A stretch of DNA of 64,000 nucleotides. It comes from Verrucomicrobiota bacterium. GTDB taxonomy: Bacteria; Verrucomicrobiota; Verrucomicrobiia; Limisphaerales; JACRJZ01. Shown here one piece after another: positions 44,685 through 52,958 of the stretch (positions are counted from its first letter, which is position 1; every line of letters begins with the position of its first letter). The DNA lies in NCBI GenBank assembly GCA_016219875.1, contig JACRJZ010000145.1, forward strand, positions 19,233 to 83,232. Direction: 5' to 3'. Below the pieces are notes generated by a model that worked only from the letters and a program-made list of their open reading frames with translations, had not been told where the DNA came from and made no database searches. The position numbers were made by a program, and so were the translations under genes.

Positions 44685-45325
44685 GCCGACCTTTTCCCTC
44701 TCGTTCCTTTCATTCCCGGGAACCCAAGCATCGCCGAAACGGGAAAATCCGCGCCCGCGAAATCCGGGTGCTCGACGAAACCAAGCAGCAACTTGGCATC
44801 ATGACCCTGAGCGACGCCCTGCGGCTGGCCCAGGGCAAGGGGCTGGACCTGATCGAGATCGCGCCCAACGCCACGCCGCCCGTGTGCCGCATTGTGAACT
44901 ACGGCAAATTCCTTTACGAGGAAGCCAAGAGCCACAAAGAGTCGCGGAATCCCGGAAACCAGATGAAGGAGATTCAGCTCAGTGCGGGGATCGATCCTCA
45001 CGATTTCGGGGTCAAGCTAAGCCATGCCATTGGGTTTCTCTGCGATGACATGAAGGTGCGAATCAAGCTGCGATTCAAAGGCCGCCAGAAGGCGCACAAG
45101 GAATTCGGCTTCGAAGTGGTCAACAAATTCGTCAAGGAGGCGGCGGCTTACGGTCAGGCGGATTCCCCGCCCAAGATGCTGGGGGATCGCGACCTGAACG
45201 TGACCCTCACCCCGTTGCCCCGCAACAAACGCGCCAAGCATCCCCGCGAAGCCGACGCCCCGAAGCTGTCTCCCGCTCCGGAGGCGCCGCCGGATCAGCC
45301 GTCGATCCAGGCGCCGGCCAGCTAG
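44681..45325 (+). CDS. infC: Translation initiation factor IF-3
   Basis: 214 residues. The N-domain has the diagnostic IRAREIRVLDETKQQLGIMT ... DLIEIAPNATPPVCRIVNYGKFLYE and the C-domain KEIQLSAGIDPHDFGVKLSHAI ... KVRIKLRFKGRQKAHKEFG. An extra Pro/Ala-rich tail (about 185-214) is present. The frame opens at a TTG with GAGGG 4 bases upstream and no in-frame ATG before the conserved region. infC commonly uses rare start codons for autoregulation, because IF-3 discriminates against them. The usual followers rpmI and rplT are missing; a DEAD-box helicase follows after 11 bases. Confidence 0.95.
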   Translation: MSRPFPSRSFHSREPKHRRNGKIRAREIRVLDETKQQLGIMTLSDALRLAQGKGLDLIEIAPNATPPVCRIVNYGKFLYEEAKSHKESRNPGNQMKEIQLSAGIDPHDFGVKLSHAIGFLCDDMKVRIKLRFKGRQKAHKEFGFEVVNKFVKEAAAYGQADSPPKMLGDRDLNVTLTPLPRNKRAKHPREADAPKLSPAPEAPPDQPSIQAPAS

Positions 45326-45336
45326 AATCTCACGCC

Positions 45337-46608
45337 ATGCCTTTTCGCGCCTTGGGCCTCGAGGCCCGCGTTCTCAAAGCCGTCGAAGAAGCCGGTTACA
45401 CCGAGCCGACGCCCATCCAAACGGCGGCGGTGCCGCTGGCCCTGGCCGGACACGACTTGATCGGCATTGCCCAGACCGGCACCGGCAAGACGGCGGCCTT
45501 CACACTGCCGATTCTAACCAAGCTTGCCGGAGTGATTGCCGGCGGCCAGCCGACGGGCACGCGGGTGCTCGTCCTCGCGCCCACCCGCGAGCTGGCCGCG
45601 CAGATCGAGGAAAACGCCCGTGCCTACGCAAAACATCTGCCGGTTCGGCTGGCCACCGTGTTTGGCGGCGTCGGCGAGCACGCCCAAATCCAGGCGCTGC
45701 GTACTGGCGCGGACATCATCATCGCCACTCCGGGCCGTCTGCTCGACCTGATGGGCCGGGGCTGCGCCAACTTCACCGGGCTGCAATTCCTCGTGCTCGA
45801 CGAAGCGGACCGGATGCTGGACATGGGATTCTTGCCGGACATCCGGCGGATTGTCCGCGCGCTGCCGCACAAGCGACAGACGATGATGTTCTGCGCCACG
45901 CTCTCGAAGGAGATCGAGGCGCTCACGCGTGAGTTCCAGCACGCCCCGAAGACCGTCCAGATCGGTCGCCGCGCGAACCCGGCAACGACGGTGACGCAAC
46001 TCGTTTATGAAGTGCCCAAGCACCAAAAGCCCGCCCTGCTCGTGCATCTGCTGCGCGATCCGGGCATGGACATGGTGCTCGTCTTCTCGCGCATGAAACA
46101 CGGCGCCGACCGCATCGCGCGCCAACTGGAGCAGCACGGCATCAAGACGGCGACGCTGCACTCCAATCGTTCGCAGGGCCAGCGGCTGCGCGCGCTCAAA
46201 GACTTCAAGTCCGGCGCCGTGCGCGTGCTGGTGGCCACGGATATCGCCGCGCGCGGCATCGACGTGGACGGCATTTCGCACGTCGTGAATTTTGATTTCC
46301 CCATGCACTCGGAGGATTACGTCCATCGCATCGGGCGGACGGGCCGGGCGCACGCGGTGGGCGACGCCATCAGCTTCGTCACGCCGGAAGATCACAGCGC
46401 GCTGCGATCGCTGGAGCGGTTCATCGGGCGCGGGATTGTGCGCAAGAAGGCGGAGGGCTTCCACTACGCTGCTGCGGTGGAACCGGCACCGATGCGCCAT
46501 CCGAGTCCGCCGCCCGCACGACACCATAACGCTCCGCGGCATCCTTCGACGCGCCCCAGCCCTGAAGGCAGTGCCCGACCGGGACGTTGGCGCCGCCACC
46601 GCTGGTGA
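45337..46608 (+). CDS. DEAD-box RNA helicase (RhlE-like)
   Basis: 423 residues. Q-motif PTPIQTAAVPLAL, motif I AQTGTGKT, Ia PTRELAAQ, Ib TPGR, motif II DEAD in VLDEADRMLDMGF, motif III as CAT (usually SAT) in MMFCATLS, and C-terminal HRIGRTGRAHA (motif VI) are all present. A short basic, Pro/His-rich tail (HPSPPPARHHNAPRHP) probably contacts RNA. ATP-dependent RNA unwinding in ribosome assembly, mRNA decay or cold adaptation; the close link to infC favours a role in translation. Confidence 0.93.
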   Translation: MPFRALGLEARVLKAVEEAGYTEPTPIQTAAVPLALAGHDLIGIAQTGTGKTAAFTLPILTKLAGVIAGGQPTGTRVLVLAPTRELAAQIEENARAYAKHLPVRLATVFGGVGEHAQIQALRTGADIIIATPGRLLDLMGRGCANFTGLQFLVLDEADRMLDMGFLPDIRRIVRALPHKRQTMMFCATLSKEIEALTREFQHAPKTVQIGRRANPATTVTQLVYEVPKHQKPALLVHLLRDPGMDMVLVFSRMKHGADRIARQLEQHGIKTATLHSNRSQGQRLRALKDFKSGAVRVLVATDIAARGIDVDGISHVVNFDFPMHSEDYVHRIGRTGRAHAVGDAISFVTPEDHSALRSLERFIGRGIVRKKAEGFHYAAAVEPAPMRHPSPPPARHHNAPRHPSTRPSPEGSARPGRWRRHRW

Positions 46609-46662
46609 GCGGTTTCGGCCCGGCTACTGTCGCCGCGCGGCAGAACCACGGTGTGCCAATCC

Positions 46663-46863
46663 CAAGGCTGCATCAAGCTCGGTTCGGGATCCCTCGTAGC
46701 GCAGATTTTCCAGTCTGCCGTAGCGCCGGTTTTCCAGCCGGCGAGCGTTGGAAGAGGCCAGCCGGCTGGAAGTTTTACGGCCTTGCCGACTGCAAGTCGG
46801 CGTTACGGCAGGTTGAAAACCTGCGCTACCCGGTGTGCCAGGCGGGAGCTTGATGCAACCCTG
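46663..46863 (+). repeat. 201-bp composite palindromic element, copy 3
   Basis: CAAGGCTGCATCAAGCTC type left end and GAGCTTGATGCAACCCTG right end. Directly abutting the element are TGCCAATCC (left) and TGCCAGTCC (right), a possible 9-bp target duplication with one mismatch. Confidence 0.9.
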
Positions 46864-46963
46864 TGCCAGTCCCACCAGCCGGATTCCAGTCTTGCCGAAA
46901 CGGGATTCTTCGGGCACAACCCGATCCAGCAAGGCAAGAGACAATGAGCCGAACACTCAAAGC

Positions 46964-47044
46964 CGTAGCAGCCGACGTGAGGAGGCTCTGATTCGCGATC
47001 TGACCTCTGACCTCTGAATAGAGCCTCGTTACCTCGGCTGCTAC
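46964..47044. repeat. Long-arm GTAG palindrome, copy 6
   Basis: Left arm of the GACGTGAGG subtype, right arm of the CGTTACCTCGG subtype. The loop holds the heptamer array CTGACCTCTGACCTCTGA. Together with the 201-bp element it fills the gap 46609-47078. Confidence 0.85.
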
Positions 47045-47078
47045 GGTTTGGAAATCGCCTGCAACGACAGACGTTGGC

Positions 47079-47726
47079 TCACCGCCCTGGCACGGCTTGC
47101 GCCGGGTGCAGGAAGGTCACTTGCATCAGCACCAGCGTGGCCCAGTTCCGCAAGTCTTCCTCGGTGCAGATATTTTTTACCTCGTAATCCTTCCAGCCGA
47201 TGGTGCGCTGCCAGTTGTTGCGCGGCTGCTGCAGGTCCGTGTGTTTGACCGTGCCAAACGAAAGGTAAAGCCGGTCGATGCCGCCAAACTCCAGCTTCAG
47301 TCCTCCATCCGACGGCGGCTGGGCCGGCGCGCGCCGTTGGGCTTGCGCCACCAAGCCCAGCAGGTTGGTACGGCCGGATTGACTTCGGACGGTGTGCAGT
47401 TCCTTCAGGTTCAGCCGCAGCAGCCGGAAGTGCAGCCGGCCGCGGACGGCTTCGCCCGCGTCGTATTCGAAGCGCACCTCCGGCACATCGAGGAACACCG
47501 AGCCGCCAAACTCGGGCGGGTTGTAGAGCTTGAAGTCTTCCATCAGGAAGGTCGGCGAGAAGAGGCCCGCCTCCAGTTTGGCGATCTTCACCTCCAGGCC
47601 GGTCTGCTCGCGGATGCGGCGCTCGACGATGGCCTTGAGCAGGATGTCCTTCAGCAGCACCAGCGCCACCGCCAGCACGATGAGCAGGACCACCAGCCGG
47701 AACAGCCATCGGAACAGGCGCTTCAT
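47079..47726 (-). CDS. AsmA-like envelope protein (short)
   Basis: 215 residues from ATG 47726. An N-terminal membrane anchor (FRLVVLLIVLAVALVLLKDILL) is followed by KAIVERRIREQTGLEVKIAKLEAGLFSPTFLMEDFKLYNPPEFGG, the amphipathic 'chorein/AsmA' N-terminal pattern, and then beta-strands. AsmA-family proteins bridge or help lipid homeostasis between membranes; typical members are longer (500+). It begins 4 bases after the stop of the upstream gene, so they form an operon. No cysteine or catalytic motif is seen. Confidence 0.7.
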   Translation of the reverse strand: MKRLFRWLFRLVVLLIVLAVALVLLKDILLKAIVERRIREQTGLEVKIAKLEAGLFSPTFLMEDFKLYNPPEFGGSVFLDVPEVRFEYDAGEAVRGRLHFRLLRLNLKELHTVRSQSGRTNLLGLVAQAQRRAPAQPPSDGGLKLEFGGIDRLYLSFGTVKHTDLQQPRNNWQRTIGWKDYEVKNICTEEDLRNWATLVLMQVTFLHPAQAVPGR

Positions 47727-47730
47727 CGGG

Positions 47731-48339
47731 TCAGGAATCGATGTCCTCGGGCCGGACATCCAGGCATTCGTCGTGGTCTTCCCAGATGATCGTGGGATAG
47801 AAGTCCAGCAGCTTGGGGATGAGGTTCCGCGCCGCCTCGGCCAGCAGGTCTTCGGCCTTGACCGCCGCGTCGTCGATGTCGCGGTCGTAATCACGCGTGC
47901 GCTTCTTCTGTTTCTCGTCCCAGTGCGCGACCTGGTGGATCAGCGCGTAGCGGTCGCTCCACTGCCGGAGGGCTTGCTGGAAGGCGGGATCAAGGTCCGC
48001 AAACTCCACCGCCGTGCCGCCGCAATGCTCGCACACCAAGCCGGACTCGACGATGTCGCGCGTGAACAGCGGCAGCAGCGGCGCGCGGCAGCACGCCGCC
48101 TCCACGTAGTCGGCGGGCGTGGACACCAGGCGCTTGAGCCAGATTTGGCGGTCGGTGCCTGTCTGCGCCGCCAAGCGGTAGGCGCCCACGAGCGGATGCG
48201 AGAGCCGCCAGACGCGGCCCTTGAGTTGGCCGAGCGTCTGCGCCATCCAGCGGGCCAGCGTCAGGTCGTCGAAGTCGCGGAAGACCACGGCGTATTCCTG
48301 CCAGAGCCGGTCCATCGGCGTGTCCTGTTCGGTTGCCAT
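47731..48339 (-). CDS. Hypothetical protein with a CxxC pair
   Basis: 202 residues from ATG 48339. Mostly helical (LWQEYAVVFRDFDDLTLARWMAQTLGQLKGRVWRLSHPLVGAYRLA). One CEHC motif (VCEHCGGTAVEFADLDPAFQ) and an upstream CC pair could bind zinc. The acidic C-terminus reads LDFYPTIIWEDHDECLDVRPEDIDS. No family recognised. It is followed after 4 bases by the AsmA-like gene, so the two are almost certainly cotranscribed. Confidence 0.6.
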   Translation of the reverse strand: MATEQDTPMDRLWQEYAVVFRDFDDLTLARWMAQTLGQLKGRVWRLSHPLVGAYRLAAQTGTDRQIWLKRLVSTPADYVEAACCRAPLLPLFTRDIVESGLVCEHCGGTAVEFADLDPAFQQALRQWSDRYALIHQVAHWDEKQKKRTRDYDRDIDDAAVKAEDLLAEAARNLIPKLLDFYPTIIWEDHDECLDVRPEDIDS

Positions 48340-48400
48340 TGGCGGGAGACTACTCGCGGAGGCGGCGGAGGCTAAAGCGGAAAGTTGGTGGGGGCTGAGG

Positions 48401-48510
48401 CGTGAAACGTGAAACGCAAAACGTAAAACGTAAAACGTAAACCAGTCACACCGCCTCAAAGCCACATGATGGCTGGCTGTTATTTTACGTTTCACGTTTT
48501 ACATTTTACG
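48401..48510. repeat. Inverted heptanucleotide arrays (ACGTAAA) upstream of recG
   Basis: About six copies of ACGTAAA/ACGTGAA/ACGCAAA on the left (48401-48442) face TTTTACGT/TTTCACGT copies on the right (48481-48510) across about 38 bases. It lies between divergent genes. Confidence 0.8.
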
Positions 48511-48541
48511 CCTCCCTCCTCCCTCTCCTATAACAACCGCC

Positions 48542-50683
48542 ATGCCGCCGCAAGCTGTCGCGCCGCTGGACACGCCGCTCACCGCCCTTTGGGGCGTGGG
48601 GCCGGAACGCGCGGCCCAACTCGCGCGCCTCGATCTCCGCACCGTCGGCGATCTGCTCCTGCACCGGCCCCGGCGCCACGAAGACCGGCGGCACTTCCTC
48701 GCCATCCGCGACCTGAAGCTCGGCGCGGCCGCGACCACCCGCGGGCGCATCGTGGCCCAAGGACTGAAGACCTATCGCAAAGGCGCGCGCTCGGTGTTCG
48801 AGTTCGTGATGGAAGACGGCTCGGCCCGGCTGCATTGCCGCTGGTGGAACCTGCCGTTCATGGAATCGAAATTCGCCGTGGGCGATGAGGTGATGGTCTA
48901 TGGCAAGCCGGTTTCGCTGAAGCCGCGCACCATCGACCATCCCGAAACCGAAGTGCTCGAAGCCGGCGAGGAAGCCTCGATCCACCTCGACCGCGTGGTG
49001 CCGGTTTATCCGCTCACCGAGGGCCTGCCGCAACGCTGGCTGCGCTCGATCATTTGGCGGACGCTGGAAAGCTTCGCGAAGCACATCACGGAGCCGCGGC
49101 CCAGTCTGGCGGTCAAGATCACCGGCAGCGGCGCGGAGGAGTTCAAAGTTCAAAGTTCAAAGTTCAAAGTTGGGCCGCAAGCCGACGGGAGCGCGGGACA
49201 ACTTGGAACTTTGAACTTTGAACCTGGAACTCGCTCCCCGCTCCCCGCGCACGCGCAGGCGATTCGCTGGCTGCACTTTCCGGACGAGCTTGGCCAGGCT
49301 GAACTCGCCCGCTGGCGGCTGGCGTTGGACGAGTTCATCGAACTTCAGGTCCGCATCCAGACGCGGCGGAGGAACCTGCAGGCGAACGCGCGGGCCTTGC
49401 CGTGCGGCGGCGACCACAACCGGCTCATCAAGCCGTTCCTCGCGCGGCTCGGTTTCGGGCTGACTGACGCCCAGACCCGCGTGCTGCGCGACATCCGCAA
49501 GGACTTGTCCGGCGCGTATCCGATGCGCCGTCTGCTGCAAGGCGACGTGGGTTCGGGCAAGACCGTGGTGGCCGCCTGCACCGCCTTGATGGCCCTGGAA
49601 AGCGGCTTCAGCGCCGCGCTCATGGCGCCCACGGAGATTCTGGCCGAACAACACCACCGCAACTTTTCGCAGTGGCTCCAGTCGCTCGGCATCGCCGTGG
49701 AGCTGCAGACCGGAAGCTGGAAAACGAAGGTCGAGGGTCGAGGGTCGAGCGTCGAGACGTTGCCTGGAATTCGACCCTCGACTCTCGACCCTCGACCCTC
49801 GTTGACCATCGGCACTCACGCCTTGATCGAGCCGGCGTTTTCCCTGCCCAACCTCGGCCTGGTCATCATCGACGAGCAGCACAAGTTCGGCGTGGCCCAA
49901 CGCGAGGCGCTCGTGCGCAAGGGCCGCTACCCACACTTGCTCGTGATGACCGCCACGCCCATCCCGCGCACGCTCGGCCTCACGCTCTACGGCGACCTGG
50001 ACATCTCGGTGATCGACCAGTTGCCACCGGGCCGCGGCCGAGTGCGGACGTTTGTGCGCGGGCCGGAGCAGTTGTCGAAGGTGCATGAGTTCATCCGCCA
50101 GAAAATCGCCGAAGGCCGGCAGGCTTACGTCGTCTATCCGCGCATCGAAGAATCGGACTTGAAGACCGGCATGAAGGCGGTGACGCAGGAATTCGAGCGG
50201 CTGGAGAAAGCGTTCGCGCCCCATCGCGTCGGGCTGCTGCACGGACGGATGCGTCCGGACGAAAAGGACGCAGTGATGACGGACTTTCGCGCAGGCCGCA
50301 TCCAAGTCCTCCTCTCGACGACCGTGATCGAAGTCGGGGTGGACGTGCCTAACGCGACCGTGATGTTGATCGAGAGCGCGGAGAACTACGGCTTGGCGCA
50401 ACTGCACCAATTGCGCGGCCGCATCGGACGCGGCGCGCACGAGTCGTATTGCATCATGGTGGCGACCCGCGAAACCGACGACGCGCGCGAGCGCCTCCGG
50501 GTGCTGGAGGAAACCACCGACGGCTTCCGCATCGCCGACGCTGACCTGAAGCTGCGCGGGCCGGGCGAGTTGCTGGGCCAGCAACAAAGCGGGATGCCGC
50601 CGCTGCGGTTCGGGAGCTTGGTGAACGACCGCGGCCTGATCGAATGGGCGCGCGAACTGGCGCGGAGTGAAGTGGACACTTGA
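48542..50683 (+). CDS. recG: ATP-dependent DNA helicase RecG
   Basis: 713 residues. Wedge/OB domain: TPLTALWGVGPERAAQLARL and LLHRPRRHED. Helicase core: motif I GDVGSGKT (about 334-341), Ia APTEILAEQH, II DEQH (444-447) in LVIIDEQHKFGVAQREAL, III TATPIPRTL, then STTVIEVGVDVPNAT and HQLRGRIGRG. C-terminal DADLKLRGPGELLGQQQSG completes the family signature. RecG remodels stalled forks and branched recombination intermediates. Two inverted heptamer arrays are translated as part of it: residues about 200-230, before the linker helix, and 396-420, between motifs Ia and II, where family members have a conserved helix. Both keep the frame. Confidence 0.95.
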   Translation: MPPQAVAPLDTPLTALWGVGPERAAQLARLDLRTVGDLLLHRPRRHEDRRHFLAIRDLKLGAAATTRGRIVAQGLKTYRKGARSVFEFVMEDGSARLHCRWWNLPFMESKFAVGDEVMVYGKPVSLKPRTIDHPETEVLEAGEEASIHLDRVVPVYPLTEGLPQRWLRSIIWRTLESFAKHITEPRPSLAVKITGSGAEEFKVQSSKFKVGPQADGSAGQLGTLNFEPGTRSPLPAHAQAIRWLHFPDELGQAELARWRLALDEFIELQVRIQTRRRNLQANARALPCGGDHNRLIKPFLARLGFGLTDAQTRVLRDIRKDLSGAYPMRRLLQGDVGSGKTVVAACTALMALESGFSAALMAPTEILAEQHHRNFSQWLQSLGIAVELQTGSWKTKVEGRGSSVETLPGIRPSTLDPRPSLTIGTHALIEPAFSLPNLGLVIIDEQHKFGVAQREALVRKGRYPHLLVMTATPIPRTLGLTLYGDLDISVIDQLPPGRGRVRTFVRGPEQLSKVHEFIRQKIAEGRQAYVVYPRIEESDLKTGMKAVTQEFERLEKAFAPHRVGLLHGRMRPDEKDAVMTDFRAGRIQVLLSTTVIEVGVDVPNATVMLIESAENYGLAQLHQLRGRIGRGAHESYCIMVATRETDDARERLRVLEETTDGFRIADADLKLRGPGELLGQQQSGMPPLRFGSLVNDRGLIEWARELARSEVDT
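49140..49231. repeat. Inverted heptamer array (GTTCAAA) inside recG, first
   Basis: Four GTTCAAA units on the left (49141-49171) face GAACTTT/GAACCTG units on the right (49205-49230). Same word as the intergenic pair at 51992. Confidence 0.85.
49729..49801. repeat. Inverted heptamer array (GGTCGAG) inside recG, second
   Basis: GGTCGAGGGTCGAGGGTCGA on the left and TCGACCCTCGACTCTCGACC on the right across about 15 bases. In frame between helicase motifs Ia and II. Confidence 0.85.
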
Positions 50684-50702
50684 AACTGAACGCCGAAATG
50701 GA

Positions 50703-50838
50703 CGAACCACGAAATACACGAAATACACGAAAGGAACTGGTGGTTTCGAGTTGTGAAGCCGCACCAAGCCCGGCGTGGGGGGGGTGGAGGCGAGACGGCT
50801 TCGGCTTTTCGTGTATTTCGTGTATTTCGTGGTTTCGA
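50703..50838. repeat. Inverted 9-mer arrays (GAAATACAC) after recG
   Basis: CCACGAAATACACGAAATAC on the left and its complement (GTATTTCGTGTATTTCGTGG) on the right, about 75 bases apart, fill the gap between recG and the zinc-ribbon gene. Confidence 0.8.
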
Positions 50839-50873
50839 CTTCGGGGTCACGTTGAAACCGGTTACCTCTCTCT

Positions 50874-51980
50874 ATGACTGAAGCCACCGCTCGAAAGAAA
50901 TTCTCCTGCCCCGCCTGCGGCGGCGAGGCCCAATGGAACCCCGCCAAGCTGGCCTTGATCTGCCCGTTCTGCGGCACCACCTCGCCCGCGCAGGTGGAAC
51001 TGGCGCCGAACGGCGAAGAGATCATCCGCGAGCACGACCTTGTGGCCGCGCTCCGCGGCATCCCGGACGACGCGCGCGGCTGGCAAGCCAAGAAGGTGTC
51101 CGTCAAATGCCAGAGCTGCCAGGCCATTTCGGTCTTCGACCCGGCGCGCGTCGGGCAACGCTGCGATTTCTGCGGCTCCAGCGCGCTCGTGCCTTACGAG
51201 GAAATCAAGGAGGCCTTCCGGCCGGAGAGTCTCCTGCCAATGAAGGTCAGCGAAACCAAAGTGCGCGAGATGATCCGCCAATGGTACGGCAGCCGCTGGT
51301 TTGCGCCGAACAAACTCAAGCGCGCCGCGCTCACCGACACGGTGAAGGGCGTGTACATCCCGTACTGGACCTTCGATGCGCAAGTCCACGCCGACTGGAC
51401 CGCCGAGAGCGGCTATTACTACTACGTGACCGAAACCTACACCGACGCCCAGGGCAAGACCCAGACGCGCCAGGTGCAAAGAATCCGCTGGGTGCCCAGC
51501 AGCGGCTCGCTGGACCATTTCTTCGATGACGAACTCGTGCCTGCCTCGCGCGGCATGCAACCGGCCATGTTGCGCAAGATCGAGCCGTTCCCCACGACGA
51601 CCGACCTCGTGCCCTACAATCCCGGTTTTCTCTCCGGCTGGGTGGTGGAGCGGTATCAAATCGACCTCGTCGCCGCCGCACAGCAGGCGCGACAGAACAT
51701 GGAGTCGCAGATGCGCAGCCTGTGCGCCAGCCAAGTCCCCGGCGACACCCACCGCAACCTGAGCGTCCGTTCCGGCTACTCCGGCCAAACTTTCAAGCAC
51801 GTCCTCGCGCCCATTTGGCTGCTCACCTACAACTACGGCCCGCGCGCCTTCCAAGTCGTGATCAACGGCTACACCGGCAAGATCGCCGGCAAGCACCCGC
51901 TGAGCTGGGTGAAGATTACCCTGGCCGTCCTCGGCGCGCTCGCCGTGGCAGGAACGATCTTCCTCCTCGCGAACCAGTGA
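50874..51980 (+). CDS. Zinc-ribbon membrane protein, hypothetical
   Basis: 368 residues. Two zinc ribbons, CPACG ... CPFCG (about 12-35) and CQSCQ ... CDFCG (about 78-100), are followed by a beta-rich domain (GVYIPYWTFDAQVHADWTAESGYYYYVTETY) and a C-terminal membrane helix (about 345-365, LAVLGALAVAGTIFLLA). The layout fits a family of bacterial zinc-ribbon-containing tail-anchored proteins with the core 'P.Yxp.w.fd...' sometimes annotated as primosomal or TFIIB-type; function unknown. It is bounded on both sides by inverted tandem-repeat arrays. Confidence 0.7.
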   Translation: MTEATARKKFSCPACGGEAQWNPAKLALICPFCGTTSPAQVELAPNGEEIIREHDLVAALRGIPDDARGWQAKKVSVKCQSCQAISVFDPARVGQRCDFCGSSALVPYEEIKEAFRPESLLPMKVSETKVREMIRQWYGSRWFAPNKLKRAALTDTVKGVYIPYWTFDAQVHADWTAESGYYYYVTETYTDAQGKTQTRQVQRIRWVPSSGSLDHFFDDELVPASRGMQPAMLRKIEPFPTTTDLVPYNPGFLSGWVVERYQIDLVAAAQQARQNMESQMRSLCASQVPGDTHRNLSVRSGYSGQTFKHVLAPIWLLTYNYGPRAFQVVINGYTGKIAGKHPLSWVKITLAVLGALAVAGTIFLLANQ

Positions 51981-51991
51981 CGGGGCGCGGC

Positions 51992-52107
51992 CAAGTTCAA
52001 AGTTCAAAGTTCAAAGTTCAAGGTTCGACCGGTTTGGCGTGGGACGTGGCAGTGGCGCTCGGAGCCGTTGTTCAACTTTGAACCTTGAACCTTGAACTTT
52101 GAACTTG
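51992..52107. repeat. Inverted heptamer arrays (GTTCAAA) between zinc-ribbon gene and msrA
   Basis: AAGTTCAAAGTTCAAAGTTC on the left (51992-52026) and TTGAACCTTGAACCTTGAAC-type units on the right (52071-52107). Confidence 0.85.
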
Positions 52108-52144
52108 GCGCTTTCGCGCGTATCGTGGGCGCGTCGAAACGAAC

Positions 52145-52765
52145 ATGACACGAGCCATCCTAACCTCTCTGACGCTGGCGGCGGCGGTGTCCGCCTGGGC
52201 CGGCGCGCCCGCTTTGAACATGAACTCTCCGGCCAACTCCACCAACCAAACGGAACGCGCGACCTTGGGCGGCGGCTGCTTCTGGTGCATCGAAGCCGTC
52301 TTCGATCGGCTGGACGGCGTCAAGTCCGTCACCAGCGGCTACGCCGGCGGGCAAAAAGACAACCCGACCTACAAGGATGTCTGCACCGGCGCCACCGGCC
52401 ACGCGGAGGTCACGCAGATCGAGTTCGATCCCAAGATCATCTCGTTCGCGCAACTCCTCGATGTCTTCTGGGCCGCGCACGACCCGACCACGCTCAACCG
52501 CCAAGGCGGAGACGAGGGCACGCAGTATCGGTCTGTGATCTTCTATCACGACGACGCCCAGCGCGCCGCGGCGGAGAAGTCGAAGGCCGAAGCGCAGAAG
52601 CAGTTCGACCGCCCGATCGTCACACAGATCGAGCCGCTGACGAAGTTCTTCAAGGCCGAGGGGTACCACCAGGACTACTTCGCCAACAACCCGAACCAGC
52701 CCTACTGCCAGGCCGTCATCCGGCCCAAGCTGGAAAAGCTGCAAAAGAAGCTTCAGAAGCACTGA
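52145..52765 (+). CDS. msrA: Peptide methionine sulfoxide reductase A, exported
   Basis: 206 residues. A signal peptide (ILTSLTLAAAVSAWAGAPA) precedes the MsrA fold. The catalytic motif GGGCFWC has nucleophile Cys45, followed by SGYAGG, GHAEVTQIEFDP, DVFWAAHDPTTLNRQGGDEGTQYRS and FKAEGYHQDYF. It reduces S-methionine sulfoxide in oxidised proteins, here in the periplasm. Family length is about 170-210. A recycling cysteine is present near the C-terminus (PYCQAVI). A GACAGGCG palindrome follows the stop. Confidence 0.95.
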   Translation: MTRAILTSLTLAAAVSAWAGAPALNMNSPANSTNQTERATLGGGCFWCIEAVFDRLDGVKSVTSGYAGGQKDNPTYKDVCTGATGHAEVTQIEFDPKIISFAQLLDVFWAAHDPTTLNRQGGDEGTQYRSVIFYHDDAQRAAAEKSKAEAQKQFDRPIVTQIEPLTKFFKAEGYHQDYFANNPNQPYCQAVIRPKLEKLQKKLQKH

Positions 52766-52779
52766 GCCGTCTTCAGGCC

Positions 52780-52911
52780 GTAGGACAGGCGTCGCGCCTG
52801 TCTCTGATATCAGTGGGCAGGTTCGGTTCGGGTAGGAGGTGTGACCTGAAGCGGTCACCGAACGGTGAGTGAGACTCCCGATAATGGAAACAGGCGCGAC
52901 GCCTGTCCTAC
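52780..52911. repeat. GACAGGCG-family palindrome after msrA
   Basis: GTAG-GACAGGCGTCGCGCCTGTC on the left and ACAGGCGCGACGCCTGTC-CTAC on the right, separated by about 85 bases. It may also act as a bidirectional terminator between convergent genes. Confidence 0.88.
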
Positions 52912-52958
52912 GCGCTGGGCCGGAAACTCGTCGCGATTTTCGACCGCCCCGTCCCGGC

